Positions 9,006-17,502 are shown, counted from the first letter of the stretch. The stretch is 64,000 bases of DNA from Rhodococcus triatomae (GCF_014217785.1 NZ_CP048814.1:992001-1056000), one strand, 5' to 3'. The notes: generated by a model not told the origin, from the letters alone. Made by a program: numbers and translations.

Positions 9006-9893
9006 TCAGAGCCATTGACCGGCCGGCACCGACAGGAGACGGTCGAGCGCCTGTGGCGACCAGGAACTTTCGGGAACCTGCGCCTGACGCCGGCCGCGGC
9101 GGGGAGCGCCGAGCTCGGGATAGAGCGTGCGGGACACCTCGCGGGCGGCATCGACGACCAGTGGGGCGACCCGTTCGAGTGCCGCGGTGCGCGCGTCCCC
9201 GCACAGCGAGATCCCGGCGACCGGGCCGTCGTGCCCGCGAACCGCAGCCCCGACGCACGCGACGCCCCGCATCGCCTCGCCACGTTCGAAGGCGAGGCCC
9301 CGCCTGCGCCGGATCCGATTGAGTTCCTGATGCAACGTGGTGAGGTCGCCGATCGTTCGGTCGGTGGTTCTGGTCAGGCGTGGCCCGTACAGCGCATCGA
9401 CTCGTTCCGGATCCACCCACGCGAGCATCGCCTTGCCTGCCGCGGTGGAGTAGGCGGGCACCCGGCCGCCCACCCGAGAGGTGAGGGTCGCGGCGAGCCG
9501 GCCACCGAGCTTGTCCAGATAGACCCCTTCGCCGCCGTCGAGCACGCTCAGGTGCACCACCATGCCGGTCTGCATGTGCAGCTCGTGCAGCAGAGGTGCC
9601 GCCGCGGCACGGATCTGTCCCTGACCGTTGTCGCCGCCGCCCATTCCCAGGGCGCGCCTGCCGAGGCAGTATCCGAACGACGCATGGTCCACCCATCCGA
9701 CACGGACGAGCTGGTCCAGGATGCGGTGCACCGTCGAGCGCGGCAGCCCCGAACGGCATGCGACCTCCTCGAGAGTGAGACGCGATGCCCGCCCCTCGAA
9801 CGCGTCGAGGATCAACGTCATCCGCTCCACCATCGATGCCGGTACGGCCTGCTTGGCCGAGGTTGCGGGGATATCCACGTCGACGACGGTCAT
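9006..9893 (-). CDS. IclR-family transcriptional regulator
   Basis: This 295-aa regulator has an N-terminal winged helix (about residues 20-90; recognition region LEEVACRSGLPRSTVHRIL at 41-59) and a C-terminal effector-binding GAF-like domain with the IclR pattern PAYSTAAGKAMLAW and RRRGLAFERGE. I start at the ATG at 9893, just downstream of GGAGGT; an ATG four codons earlier is possible. It heads the leftward hsa array and faces a divergent catabolic operon, so it probably controls one or both. The effector, presumably a pathway intermediate, cannot be told from sequence. Classical steroid control in actinomycetes uses TetR-type KstR proteins, so an IclR regulator here is somewhat unusual. 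Confidence 0.85.
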   Translation of the reverse strand: MTVVDVDIPATSAKQAVPASMVERMTLILDAFEGRASRLTLEEVACRSGLPRSTVHRILDQLVRVGWVDHASFGYCLGRRALGMGGGDNGQGQIRAAAAPLLHELHMQTGMVVHLSVLDGGEGVYLDKLGGRLAATLTSRVGGRVPAYSTAAGKAMLAWVDPERVDALYGPRLTRTTDRTIGDLTTLHQELNRIRRRRGLAFERGEAMRGVACVGAAVRGHDGPVAGISLCGDARTAALERVAPLVVDAAREVSRTLYPELGAPRRGRRQAQVPESSWSPQALDRLLSVPAGQWL

Positions 9894-10127
9894 CGGTACC
9901 TCCATGTGCGCTGGTCACAGCCCCGGATTCGGTCAAAATTGAAATGAATTCTTAAATTAGCAGACTCGCGACCCGGTTGTGAAGTGGACTACATTCCTGC
10001 CCCGACGCGTGCTGCGCCACAGAAGGCCCTGTTCCGGTCACCGGGACGAGCCCCCGAACGGGCACGGGTGTGACGGCTAGAACTGGACAGAGCGGCGAAC
10101 CGGCCACAGCGTCGGCAGAGGAGGCAC
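9894..10127. promoter_or_regulatory. Divergent promoter region between iclR and the luciferase-like gene
   Basis: This is a 234-bp gene-free stretch. A markedly AT-rich patch at about 9935-9960 (AAATTGAAATGAATTCTTAA) contrasts with the GC-rich surroundings and is the likely core promoter/operator zone. I could not build a convincing symmetric operator in it. No -10 box clearly assigned to the rightward operon is visible. Confidence 0.45.
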
Positions 10128-11030
10128 ATGCGCATCGGAATCGCCTCACCCGTGGTGATCGCGCCTCCCGGCGCACCGCGCTGGGAGCAGCACGCCGGGA
10201 TCGCCGAACTCGAACGGGTGGCCGCGACCGCGGACGAACTGGGGTTCCACCACCTCACCTGCAGCGAGCACGTCGCGGTGCCGACCGACATCGCGTCCGA
10301 GCGTGGCGGGACCTATTGGGACCCCCTGTCGACGCTCTCCTATCTGGCGGCCCGCACGCGAACGATCCGGCTGGCCACCCTCGTCCTCGTCCTCGGATAC
10401 CACCACCCCCTCGAGCTGGCGAAGCGCTACGGAACACTCGACCGGCTCTCCGCCGGCCGGGTGGTCCTGGGCCTCGGCGTCGGCTCACTGCGTGCCGAAT
10501 TCGAGATTCTCGGTGCACCGTTCGAGGATCGGGGCACCCGCGCGGACGACGCGATCGCCGCACTTCGCGCGGCACTGTCGTGTCCGGACCCGCGCTACCA
10601 CGGCAGGTTCCACGACTTCGCGGACGTCGTCGTGCGCCCGCACGCCGTCCAACCACGGGTACCGCTGTGGATCGGTGGAAGGACCCGTCGATCACTGCGC
10701 CGGGCCATCGCGCTGGGTGACGGGTGGGTGCCGTTCGGGCTCGACCTGCCCGCGCTCGGACACCTGCTCGGCACCCACGATCTGCCGGACGGATTCACCG
10801 TGGTCCTGCCCGCCACCGTCGACCCCGTCGCCGATCGCGACCGGGCCCGGCGCGCACTCGTCGCCCGCCGCGACGTCGGCTGCTCGATCGTCAATGTCTC
10901 GATCCTCGCCCGGGACTGCGCGCACTACTGCGATCAACTCGCCGCGCTGCGCGAGATCGGCGACGACCTCGGCGTCGAATTCGATCCCGCCCCACATTCC
11001 GTATCACCGACCGGAGGAAAGACGCCATGA
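10128..11030 (+). CDS. Luciferase-like (LLM) F420-dependent oxidoreductase family protein
   Basis: This 300-aa TIM-barrel protein has the luciferase-like monooxygenase/F420 reductase pattern: SEHVAVP early, a DPLSTLSYLAARTRTIRLAT core, LELAKRYGTLDRLSAGRVVLGLGVGS, and a C-terminal VPLWIGGRTRRSLRRAIALGDGWVPF. The family uses F420H2 or FMNH2, and sequence alone does not separate the two with certainty. It opens the rightward catabolic unit divergent from iclR, and its stop overlaps the start of the SnoaL-like gene (ATGA). A redox step on a steroid or related ring compound is inferred from context only. Confidence 0.75.
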   Translation: MRIGIASPVVIAPPGAPRWEQHAGIAELERVAATADELGFHHLTCSEHVAVPTDIASERGGTYWDPLSTLSYLAARTRTIRLATLVLVLGYHHPLELAKRYGTLDRLSAGRVVLGLGVGSLRAEFEILGAPFEDRGTRADDAIAALRAALSCPDPRYHGRFHDFADVVVRPHAVQPRVPLWIGGRTRRSLRRAIALGDGWVPFGLDLPALGHLLGTHDLPDGFTVVLPATVDPVADRDRARRALVARRDVGCSIVNVSILARDCAHYCDQLAALREIGDDLGVEFDPAPHSVSPTGGKTP

Positions 11031-11524
11031 CCACCACCGACACCGACACCGACACCCTCGTCCGCCGGCTCGCCGATCGCGTCGGCGTCCTCGAGGACAA
11101 GCTCGCCATCCTCGAATTGATGACCGCGTACGGGCCCGCCGTCGACAGCGGGTCCGCCGAGGCGGTGGCCCGGCTGTGGACCGAGGACGGCATCTACGAC
11201 GTGGACACCGGTGTGATGAACGGGCACGCGGAAATCCTCGCCATGGTGCGTTCGGATGCGCACCGGGGATGGATCGACGGAGGCTGTGGCCACGTCCTCG
11301 AGCCAGGTCACATCCGGGTCGACGGGGACCGGGCCGTGGCGACCTGCAAGTCGCAGTTGATCGTTCGCGACGACGACGGCGACGGCTTCCGCGTACTGCG
11401 CGTAACGGCGAACCGCTGGGAACTGGCGAAGGCGGACGGCGAATGGAAGGTGACTCGCCGCACCGGTCGCGTACTCGACGGACGACCGGAGGCACGGGCC
11501 CTGCTCGCGGCCGGCGTCTCCTGA
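11027..11524 (+). CDS. SnoaL/NTF2-like family protein
   Basis: This 165-aa protein of the nuclear-transport-factor-2-like fold resembles the polyketide-cyclase/steroid-isomerase-type SnoaL_4 group: KLAILELMTAYGPAVDSG, LWTEDGIYD, GHAEILAMV, then RVTANRWELAKADGEWKVTRR. A GGAGGA site precedes the ATG and the start overlaps the upstream stop by 4 bp. Members act as isomerases, dehydratases, small hydroxylase partners or ligand-binding proteins. Its operon suggests it handles the same substrate as the neighbouring SDR and luciferase-like enzymes. The specific reaction is unknown. Confidence 0.7.
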   Translation: MTTTDTDTDTLVRRLADRVGVLEDKLAILELMTAYGPAVDSGSAEAVARLWTEDGIYDVDTGVMNGHAEILAMVRSDAHRGWIDGGCGHVLEPGHIRVDGDRAVATCKSQLIVRDDDGDGFRVLRVTANRWELAKADGEWKVTRRTGRVLDGRPEARALLAAGVS

Positions 11525-11572
11525 CCGGGCCCGTCCAGCAGCGGCGGATGCGGAGGCGAGGGTGAGACGCCG

Positions 11573-13027
11573 ATGACGCTCGACATCTCCCGCCGCTACG
11601 CGGCGGCCACCGCGGGGCGCCCGGACCGTCCCGGCCTGGTGGTCGCGGTCCTCGGGTTCTGTGGCGTGGTGGTGGCGCTCATGCAGACGCTCATCGTGCC
11701 CCTGGTCCCGATCCTCCCCCAGATCCTGGGAACGTCCGCGGCGAACGCCTCCTGGGCGGTGACCGCGACGCTGCTCGCCGGTGCCGTCGTCACTCCGATC
11801 GCCGGGCGCCTGGGCGACATGTACGGCAAGCGGCTGATTCTCGTCGCCAGCCTCGTCTCACTCACCGCCGGATCCCTGGTGTGCGCGGTGTCCTCCACGC
11901 TCGCGCCGGTCGTCGCCGGTCGCGTCCTGCAGGGCGCGGCGATGGGCGCGATCGCGCTGGGGATCTCGATCATGCGGGACGAACTGCCTCCCGACAGGGT
12001 CGGTTCGGCGATCGCGATCATGAGCGCGACGATGGGTATCGGCGGCGCGGTCGGCATTCCGGTGGCCGCGACGATCGCCGAGAAGGCGGACTGGCACGCG
12101 CTGTTCTGGGCGTCGGCGGGCCTCGGCGTCACCGCCCTCGTGGCGGTGCTCCTGGTCGTGCCCGAGTCGCCGGTCACCACTCCGGCCCGGTTCGACCATC
12201 TGGGCGCGCTCGGCATGGCGGTGGGGCTCCTGGCGCTACTCCTGCCGATCACCAAGGGCGGCGACTGGGGATGGACCAGCCCGGCGACGATCGGCTCGCT
12301 CGCCGGATCCGTGGTCGTCTTCGGGGTCTGGGGCAGATACCAACTGCGTCGTTCGGCACCGCTGGTCGACCTCCGGGTCTCGGCGCGACCCCAGGTGTTG
12401 TTCACGAACCTCGCCTCGATCTCGGTGGGGTTCGCCATGTTCGGAATGTCCCTCGTCCCCACCCAGATCCTCATGGCACCGGCGGAGGGCGGGCACGGAC
12501 CCGGGCTGTCGATGATCGGTGCGGGCCTGGTTCTGGCCCCCTCCGGTCTCGTCATGTTCGCCTTCTCCCCGATCTCGGCGGCGATCAGCGCCCGGTACGG
12601 AGCCCGCACCACCCTCGCTGTGGGAGCGGCGGTGCTCGGTTCGGGCTACCTCGTCCTGCTCGCGATGCGGACGCACGTCTGGCAGATCCTCCTGGCCACC
12701 ATGATCATCGGCGCCGGGATCGGGCTCGCGTTCGCCGCGATGCCGGCCCTGGTGATGGGAGCAGTGCCGGTGAGCGAGACCGCGGCGGCGAACGGCCTCA
12801 ATTCGCTCATGCGTGCAGTGGGGACCTCGTCGTCGGCAGCCGTGATCGGCGTCGTGCTCGCACATCTCACCGTCGATCTCGGCGATCGCACCATTCCGTC
12901 GTCGACGGGCTTCACCGTGGCGATCTCGCTCACGATCGCCGCGGCCGCCGTGACGATGCTGTTCACCCTGTTCATTCCCCGGCATCCGCCTCGCCCGGAT
13001 CGCACCCCGACCTCGTCCGGTGAGTGA
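11573..13027 (+). CDS. MFS transporter, DHA2-type (drug:H+ antiporter)
   Basis: This 484-aa membrane protein has about 14 hydrophobic segments. Family motif A appears as GRLGDMYGKRLILV near residue 78, and motif C-like glycine/proline residues occur in GIGGAVGIPVAATIAE. The architecture matches 14-TM DHA2 exporters. It lies 48 bp after the SnoaL-like gene inside a catabolic operon, so it may export a toxic intermediate or import the growth substrate; this family is usually an exporter. The C-terminus is short, cytoplasmic and Pro-rich. Confidence 0.8.
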   Translation: MTLDISRRYAAATAGRPDRPGLVVAVLGFCGVVVALMQTLIVPLVPILPQILGTSAANASWAVTATLLAGAVVTPIAGRLGDMYGKRLILVASLVSLTAGSLVCAVSSTLAPVVAGRVLQGAAMGAIALGISIMRDELPPDRVGSAIAIMSATMGIGGAVGIPVAATIAEKADWHALFWASAGLGVTALVAVLLVVPESPVTTPARFDHLGALGMAVGLLALLLPITKGGDWGWTSPATIGSLAGSVVVFGVWGRYQLRRSAPLVDLRVSARPQVLFTNLASISVGFAMFGMSLVPTQILMAPAEGGHGPGLSMIGAGLVLAPSGLVMFAFSPISAAISARYGARTTLAVGAAVLGSGYLVLLAMRTHVWQILLATMIIGAGIGLAFAAMPALVMGAVPVSETAAANGLNSLMRAVGTSSSAAVIGVVLAHLTVDLGDRTIPSSTGFTVAISLTIAAAAVTMLFTLFIPRHPPRPDRTPTSSGE

Positions 13028-13059
13028 GACGTCGGCAGTCCGACTCGCACCAGCCGGGT

Positions 13060-13104
13060 ATCACTGAAATCAATATCAGAAACCGGCAATCGGTAATCAG
13101 TGAT
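13060..13104. promoter_or_regulatory. Inverted repeat upstream of SDR gene, possible operator
   Basis: ATCACTGA (13060-13067) and its complement TCAGTGAT (13097-13104) form an 8-bp inverted repeat 29 bp apart. They lie in a relatively AT-rich island that also holds short echoes such as ATCGGTAATCAGTGATCGG. It is 37 bp upstream of the SDR start at 13141 and interrupts an otherwise tightly packed operon. An internal promoter or operator is plausible but unproven. Confidence 0.35.
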
Positions 13105-13140
13105 CGGCATCCGGTAACGGACGGGAACGGGAGACACGAC

Positions 13141-14064
13141 ATGACGCAGACCTCCAGCCTCGAGGGACGGACCGCGGTGGTCACCGGCGGCGGCGCCGGT
13201 CTGGGGCGGGCCGAGGCGTTGGCCCTCGCATCGGCGGGCGCAGCGGTGGTGGTGAACGACATGGGCGACGCCGCGCATGCGGTGGCCGAGGAGATCACCG
13301 CCTCGGGCGGCCAGGCCGTCGCCGTCACCGGGGACGTCTCGGAGTGGTCGCTCGGTGCGCGCCTGGTCGACGAGGCGGTCCGCCGGTACGGCTCGTTCGA
13401 CATCCTGGTCAACAACGCGGGAATCCTGCGGGACAAGATGATCTTCAACCTGTCCGAATCGGATTGGGACGACGTGATCCGGGTGCACCTCAAGGGCCAT
13501 GCGGCCACGTCCCGCGCCGCTGCGGTGCACTGGCGCGCCGCGAGCAAGGAGGCCGCGGGCCCCGTGTACGGACGCGTGATCAACACCTCGTCCGAAGCGT
13601 TCCTGTTCGGATCCGCCGGACAACCGAACTACTCGGCGGCCAAGGCAGGCATCACCGCCCTCACTCTCTCCACGGCCCAGGGCCTGTCCCGATACGGTGT
13701 GCGCGCCAACGCCATCTGCCCGCGTGCCCGCACCGCGATGACCGAATCCACGTTCGGGGACGGAGGCGAATACGACGGTCTCGACCCACTGGCGCCCGAG
13801 CGCGTGGCGACGCTGGTGCAGTACCTGGCTTCTCCCGCATCGGACGAGATCACCGGACAGGTGTTCGTGGTCTACGGCAAGATGGTCGCGTTGATGCAGG
13901 CCCCCCAGGTCGAGAATCGGTTCGATGCAGCAGGTTCCGAGTTCACCGTCGAGGAGCTCGCCGCCGATCTCGGCGCGTACTTCACCGGCCGCGGCCCGTA
14001 CGAGACGTACGCGGCGTACGGGGTCGCCGCGCTCGAGAAGCCGGCCCTGGCCGTCGACGCCTGA
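13141..14064 (+). CDS. SDR, 3-hydroxyacyl-CoA dehydrogenase/17-beta-HSD type
   Basis: This 307-aa SDR resembles the dehydrogenase domain of multifunctional enzyme type 2. It has VVTGGGAGLGRAEALALASAG, NNAGILRDKMIFNLSESDW, the active-site Ser in NTSSEAFLFG and YSAAKAG, then a C-terminal extension (after about residue 240) that is longer than in a simple SDR. The likely reaction is NAD-dependent oxidation of a beta-hydroxyacyl-CoA or a steroid hydroxyl. The ATG at 13141 is used; an in-frame GTG at 13024 would overlap the transporter gene and span the inverted repeat, so I reject it. Confidence 0.75.
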   Translation: MTQTSSLEGRTAVVTGGGAGLGRAEALALASAGAAVVVNDMGDAAHAVAEEITASGGQAVAVTGDVSEWSLGARLVDEAVRRYGSFDILVNNAGILRDKMIFNLSESDWDDVIRVHLKGHAATSRAAAVHWRAASKEAAGPVYGRVINTSSEAFLFGSAGQPNYSAAKAGITALTLSTAQGLSRYGVRANAICPRARTAMTESTFGDGGEYDGLDPLAPERVATLVQYLASPASDEITGQVFVVYGKMVALMQAPQVENRFDAAGSEFTVEELAADLGAYFTGRGPYETYAAYGVAALEKPALAVDA

Positions 14065-14066
14065 CC

Positions 14067-14825
14067 GTGAGCACACACGCGATGAGGCTGCAGGACAAGG
14101 TCGCGATCGTCACCGGCGGCGCAGGCGGGATCGGGCGTGCGATCGCACGCGCATTCGTCGCCGAGGGCGCACGCGTGCTGATCGTCGACATCGACGACAC
14201 CCGCGGCCGGGAGCTGGCGGACGAACTGGGTGACAGCGTCCGATTCCTCTCGGCGGATCTGACAGCAACCCACTCCGCCGACGCCATTCGCGATGCCGCC
14301 GTGGCGGCATTCGGTCGGATCGACATCCTGGTCAACAACGCCCACGCCTCCACACAGGCACCCCTGGTCGAGCACACCCAGGAGATGTTCGACCTGTCGT
14401 TCGGCACCGGTTTCTATCCCACGGTCCATCTCATGCAGGCCTGCTACGAGCAGTTGAAGGCAACGGGCGGGTCGGTGGTCAACTTCGCCTCCGGCTCCGG
14501 GCTGACCGGCATGCCGACCCAGTCCTCCTATGCGGCAGCCAAGGAAGCGATCCGTGGGGTCAGCCGGGTCGCGGCCAACGAGTGGGCCCCGGACGGGATC
14601 CGGGTCAACGTCCTGTGCCCGTTCGCCGCCACCGAGGGTGTGGTCGCCTGGCGAGAGCGTTTCCCCGAGGCGGCAGCGGCCAGCACCGCCAAGGTCCCGC
14701 TCGGCCGGATCGGCGACCCGGAGACCGACATCGCCCCCGTCGTCGTGTTCCTCGCCGGCGACGACTCGAGGTACATGACCGGCCAGACCCTGATGGCAGA
14801 CGGCGGCTCCATCACGCTGCGGTGA
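14067..14825 (+). CDS. Short-chain dehydrogenase/reductase
   Basis: This roughly 252-aa classical SDR has IVTGGAGGIGRAIARAFV, NNAH in place of NNAG, ASGSGLTGMPTQSSYAAAKEA (Ser and YxxxK) and the C-terminal MTGQTLMADGGSI typical of FabG-like enzymes. It starts 2 bp after the previous stop (GTG at 14067) or five codons later (ATG at 14082); neither has a clear ribosome-binding site, so translational coupling is likely. The substrate is unknown, and from context it belongs to the same pathway as the preceding SDR. Confidence 0.75.
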   Translation: MSTHAMRLQDKVAIVTGGAGGIGRAIARAFVAEGARVLIVDIDDTRGRELADELGDSVRFLSADLTATHSADAIRDAAVAAFGRIDILVNNAHASTQAPLVEHTQEMFDLSFGTGFYPTVHLMQACYEQLKATGGSVVNFASGSGLTGMPTQSSYAAAKEAIRGVSRVAANEWAPDGIRVNVLCPFAATEGVVAWRERFPEAAAASTAKVPLGRIGDPETDIAPVVVFLAGDDSRYMTGQTLMADGGSITLR

Positions 14826-14907
14826 CATCCACCGCACGAGACGGGCCGACGCCACTCCTTCGGGCCGCCCAGACCTCCGACCTCTTCCGATCCACGAGAG
14901 CCCACAG

Positions 14908-16050
14908 ATGACACGACAGGATTCACCTCTTTTCCGCCCCTTGACGATTCGATCGGTCCGGCTGTCGAACCGCATCGTCATGTCCCCGATGACCCGGTCG
15001 CACTCCCCTGGCGGCGTGCCCGGCCGGGACGTGGCCGCGTACTACCGACGCCGCGCCGAGGGCGGGACCGGCCTGATCGTCACCGAGGGAGTCGCGATCG
15101 ATCACCCGTCGGCCGTCGACAATCCGCGGGTGCCGCGGATATACGGCGACGACGCGGTCGAAGGATGGGCTCACGTCGTCGACGAGGTGCACCGTGCGGG
15201 CGGGCGGATCGTGCCGCAACTGTGGCACGTCGGGCCCCTGTGGGGCGCGATGAGCCCGGTCGATCCTGCGATCCGGCCGATGCGGCCCTCCGGCGTGTGG
15301 GGTGAGCCCGGCGCCACGTCGTACCCGGACGAGTACGTCTCCCGCGCTCTCGAACCGACCGCTCCCATGACCGAGGACGACATCGCCGAGGTCGTCGACG
15401 CCTATGCCGAGGCGGCCCGAGTCGCTGCCGAGATCGGCTTCGACGGAGTCGCCGTCCACGGCGGACACGGTTATCTCCTCGACTCGTTCCTGTGGTCGGG
15501 CACCAACCGGCGCGACGACCGATGGGGTGGCGACCTGGAGAGGCGCAGCAGATTTCCCGCCGCCGTCGTCGCCGCGATCCGCTCCGCGATCGGGACCGAA
15601 CCTCCGGTGTTCTATCGCTTCTCGCAGCACAAGCAGCAGAACTACACCGCCCGGATCGCCGATACGCCGGAGGAACTCGGCGTCCTGCTGGGCGCCCTCG
15701 TCGATGCCGGGGTCGACGTGCTCGACGCCAGCATCCGCCGTTTCGACGTCCCGGCGTTCGAGGGCAGCGAACTCGGCCTCGCCGGGTGGGCGAAGAAGAC
15801 GACCGGCGCGCTGACCGGGGCCGTCGGAAGTGTCGGCATCGGAAAGTCGCTGCGAGAGAGCAGGCTCGACGGGTCCGCACCGACGCTGGACAACATCGCC
15901 GAACTCGAACGGCGGATGTCCGCGGGCGAGTTCGACCTCGTCTCCATCGGAAGGCTGCATCTGGCCGATCCGGCCCTGGCCACCCGGCTGCTCCGGGGCG
16001 ATCCGCTCCCCCGGTTCGACCGAGCCGTGCACGAGGGCCGGCTGACCTGA
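14908..16050 (+). CDS. Old Yellow Enzyme family NADH:flavin oxidoreductase
   Basis: This 380-aa FMN-dependent TIM-barrel protein fits ene-reductases and the 2,4-dienoyl-CoA-reductase-like group. Visible signatures are NRIVMSPMTRSHSPGGVP, IVPQLWHVG (FMN pocket), FDGVAVHGGHGYLLDSFLW (substrate-binding His and Tyr region) and LVSIGRLHLADP near the C-terminus. It lacks the Cys-rich iron-sulfur cluster region of full-length dienoyl-CoA reductases, so it is a single-domain OYE. It is the last gene of the rightward unit, probably reducing an activated C=C bond. Confidence 0.8.
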   Translation: MTRQDSPLFRPLTIRSVRLSNRIVMSPMTRSHSPGGVPGRDVAAYYRRRAEGGTGLIVTEGVAIDHPSAVDNPRVPRIYGDDAVEGWAHVVDEVHRAGGRIVPQLWHVGPLWGAMSPVDPAIRPMRPSGVWGEPGATSYPDEYVSRALEPTAPMTEDDIAEVVDAYAEAARVAAEIGFDGVAVHGGHGYLLDSFLWSGTNRRDDRWGGDLERRSRFPAAVVAAIRSAIGTEPPVFYRFSQHKQQNYTARIADTPEELGVLLGALVDAGVDVLDASIRRFDVPAFEGSELGLAGWAKKTTGALTGAVGSVGIGKSLRESRLDGSAPTLDNIAELERRMSAGEFDLVSIGRLHLADPALATRLLRGDPLPRFDRAVHEGRLT

Positions 16051-16090
16051 CAGACCGGCCTACACCACCGACCGGCACCTGCTGCGTCGC

Positions 16091-16096
16091 TATGGT
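16091..16096 (+). promoter_or_regulatory. -10 element placed for leaderless transcription
   Basis: TATGGT (16091-16096) ends 6 nt before the ATG at 16103. In actinobacteria a -10 box in this position puts the transcription start at, or a base or two before, the A of the start codon, giving a leaderless mRNA. No ribosome-binding site is visible, which agrees. Confidence 0.5.
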
Positions 16097-16102
16097 GTTC
16101 CC

Positions 16103-17101
16103 ATGTCTTCTTTCACCGCATGGCTGGCCCGCGACGACGACGGCACTGTCGAGTTCGCACCCCGAACGCTCCAGGACACGGATCTGCCGGAGGGTGCGGT
16201 CACCGTTCGGGTCGAGTACTCGAGCGTGAACTTCAAGGACGCCCTCGCGGTCACCCCGCGCGGCGGGGTGGTGCGCGAGTACCCGATCGTCCCGGGAATC
16301 GACCTCGCGGGCGAGGTCGTTGGCTCGGAGGATCCGTCCGTCGCCGTCGGAGACAAGGTGCTGGCACACGGCTACGAGATCGGTACCGGCCGACACGGTG
16401 GCTACGCGGAACTCGCCCGGGTTCCTGCCGAGTGGGTGGTGCCACTCACGGGGCTCGAGACCCGCGAGGCCGCAGCGATCGGAACCGCCGGGTTCACCGC
16501 GGCGATGAGCATACAGGCGCTGCAGGAGCGGGGACTGACGCCCGAGTCCGGCCCGGTCCTGGTGACGGGCGCGAGCGGCGGCGTCGGCAGCGTCGCCGTC
16601 GATCTGCTGGCCGCGGCGGGATTCGAGGTGGTGGCATCGACGGGGAAGGAGGCAGCCCACGATCTGCTCACGGCGATCGGAGCCACCTCGGTGATCGGAC
16701 GGCTGCCGGAGGACCCGGAGGCGAAGATCAGGCCGCTCGGCAAGGCCGAATGGGCGGGCGTCGTCGACTGCGTGGGCGGCAAGACCCTCGCCTACGCGCT
16801 GAGCACCACCCGGTACGGCGGCGCCGTCGCGGCGAGCGGGCTCACCGGTGGCGCCGCGCTGTCCACCACCGTCATGCCGTTCATCCTGCGTGGAGTGGCT
16901 CTGCTCGGTATCGACTCCGTGCAGCTGCCGATCGCCGCGCGACGCAGTCTGTGGCAGCGGCTCGGGTCCGATCTCCGCCCGCGCCACCTGGACCGGGTGA
17001 CCACCGAGGTACCCGTCCGCGATGTCACGGCCGTGCTCGACGAGATCCGTGAGGGCCGGCACACCGGCCGTGCGGTCGTCCGCGTCGCCGGCGGATTCTG
17101 A
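16103..17101 (+). CDS. Zinc-free MDR, acryloyl-CoA reductase/quinone reductase type (AcuI/YhdH)
   Basis: This 332-aa medium-chain reductase has the AcuI/YhdH pattern: VEYSSVNFKDALAVTPRGGVVREYP, PGIDLAGEVV, GAGYEIG-like HGYEIGTGRHGGYAE, the NADPH-binding VTGASGGVGSVAVDLLA (about residues 150-166) and RYGGAVAASGLTGG. Family members reduce acryloyl-CoA to propionyl-CoA with NADPH. The usual catalytic zinc ligands are absent, as expected for the family. It has its own promoter and appears monocistronic. Propionyl-CoA metabolism would connect with steroid breakdown, but this is only context. Confidence 0.8.
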   Translation: MSSFTAWLARDDDGTVEFAPRTLQDTDLPEGAVTVRVEYSSVNFKDALAVTPRGGVVREYPIVPGIDLAGEVVGSEDPSVAVGDKVLAHGYEIGTGRHGGYAELARVPAEWVVPLTGLETREAAAIGTAGFTAAMSIQALQERGLTPESGPVLVTGASGGVGSVAVDLLAAAGFEVVASTGKEAAHDLLTAIGATSVIGRLPEDPEAKIRPLGKAEWAGVVDCVGGKTLAYALSTTRYGGAVAASGLTGGAALSTTVMPFILRGVALLGIDSVQLPIAARRSLWQRLGSDLRPRHLDRVTTEVPVRDVTAVLDEIREGRHTGRAVVRVAGGF

Positions 17102-17154
17102 GCAGTTCACCGAATCCGTTGCCGCCGACGTCGGCGCAGCGGTTCACTGGGGTG

Positions 17155-17502
17155 ATGACGGATGTTCCCGGCATCGACCCTTCCATCCCACCGAGCGGTA
17201 CCGGGTGCGTGGAGTGTCTGGCCAGGCACGGCTGGTGGCTGCACCTGCGCCGATGTGCTCAGTGCGGGCACATCGGATGCTGCGACAACTCGCCCGGACG
17301 GCACGGCACCGCGCACCACGACTCCACCGGACACCCGATCATCACCAGCTTCGAGCCGGGTGAGAACTGGTTCTACAACTATCGGGACGGACAGTTCTAC
17401 GAGGGCCCGCACCTCGCCCCGCCGGAATCCCGTCCGGCCGATCAACCGGTGCCCGGCCCGGCAGGCAACGTTCCTGCGGACTGGCAGCGGTTGCTGAGCT
17501 GA
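17155..17502 (+). CDS. UBP-type zinc-finger protein
   Basis: This 115-aa protein has a Cys/His array of the ubiquitin-hydrolase-type (ZnF-UBP) finger: CVECLARHGWWLHLRRCAQCGHIGCCDNSPGRHGTAHHD, written in pieces as CVEC, CAQC, CC, H and HH at roughly residues 18-57. In bacteria this finger is found as short stand-alone proteins of unknown function that may bind protein C-termini. The end of the protein is Pro-rich. I start at the ATG at 17155; a TTG 12 codons earlier gives a longer product without added motifs. It ends 11 bp before an F420-type gene. Confidence 0.75.
   Translation: MTDVPGIDPSIPPSGTGCVECLARHGWWLHLRRCAQCGHIGCCDNSPGRHGTAHHDSTGHPIITSFEPGENWFYNYRDGQFYEGPHLAPPESRPADQPVPGPAGNVPADWQRLLS

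Noticed and set aside
9935-9960. IclR operator palindrome around GAATTC
   Set aside because: Beyond the central 6 bp the arms do not match, so only an AT-rich promoter region is claimed.
1-10127. KstR/KstR2 binding palindromes near the steroid genes
   Set aside because: I looked in the intergenic regions for TAGAAC-type and AAGCAAG-type palindromes and saw none. A motif scan would be needed to be certain.
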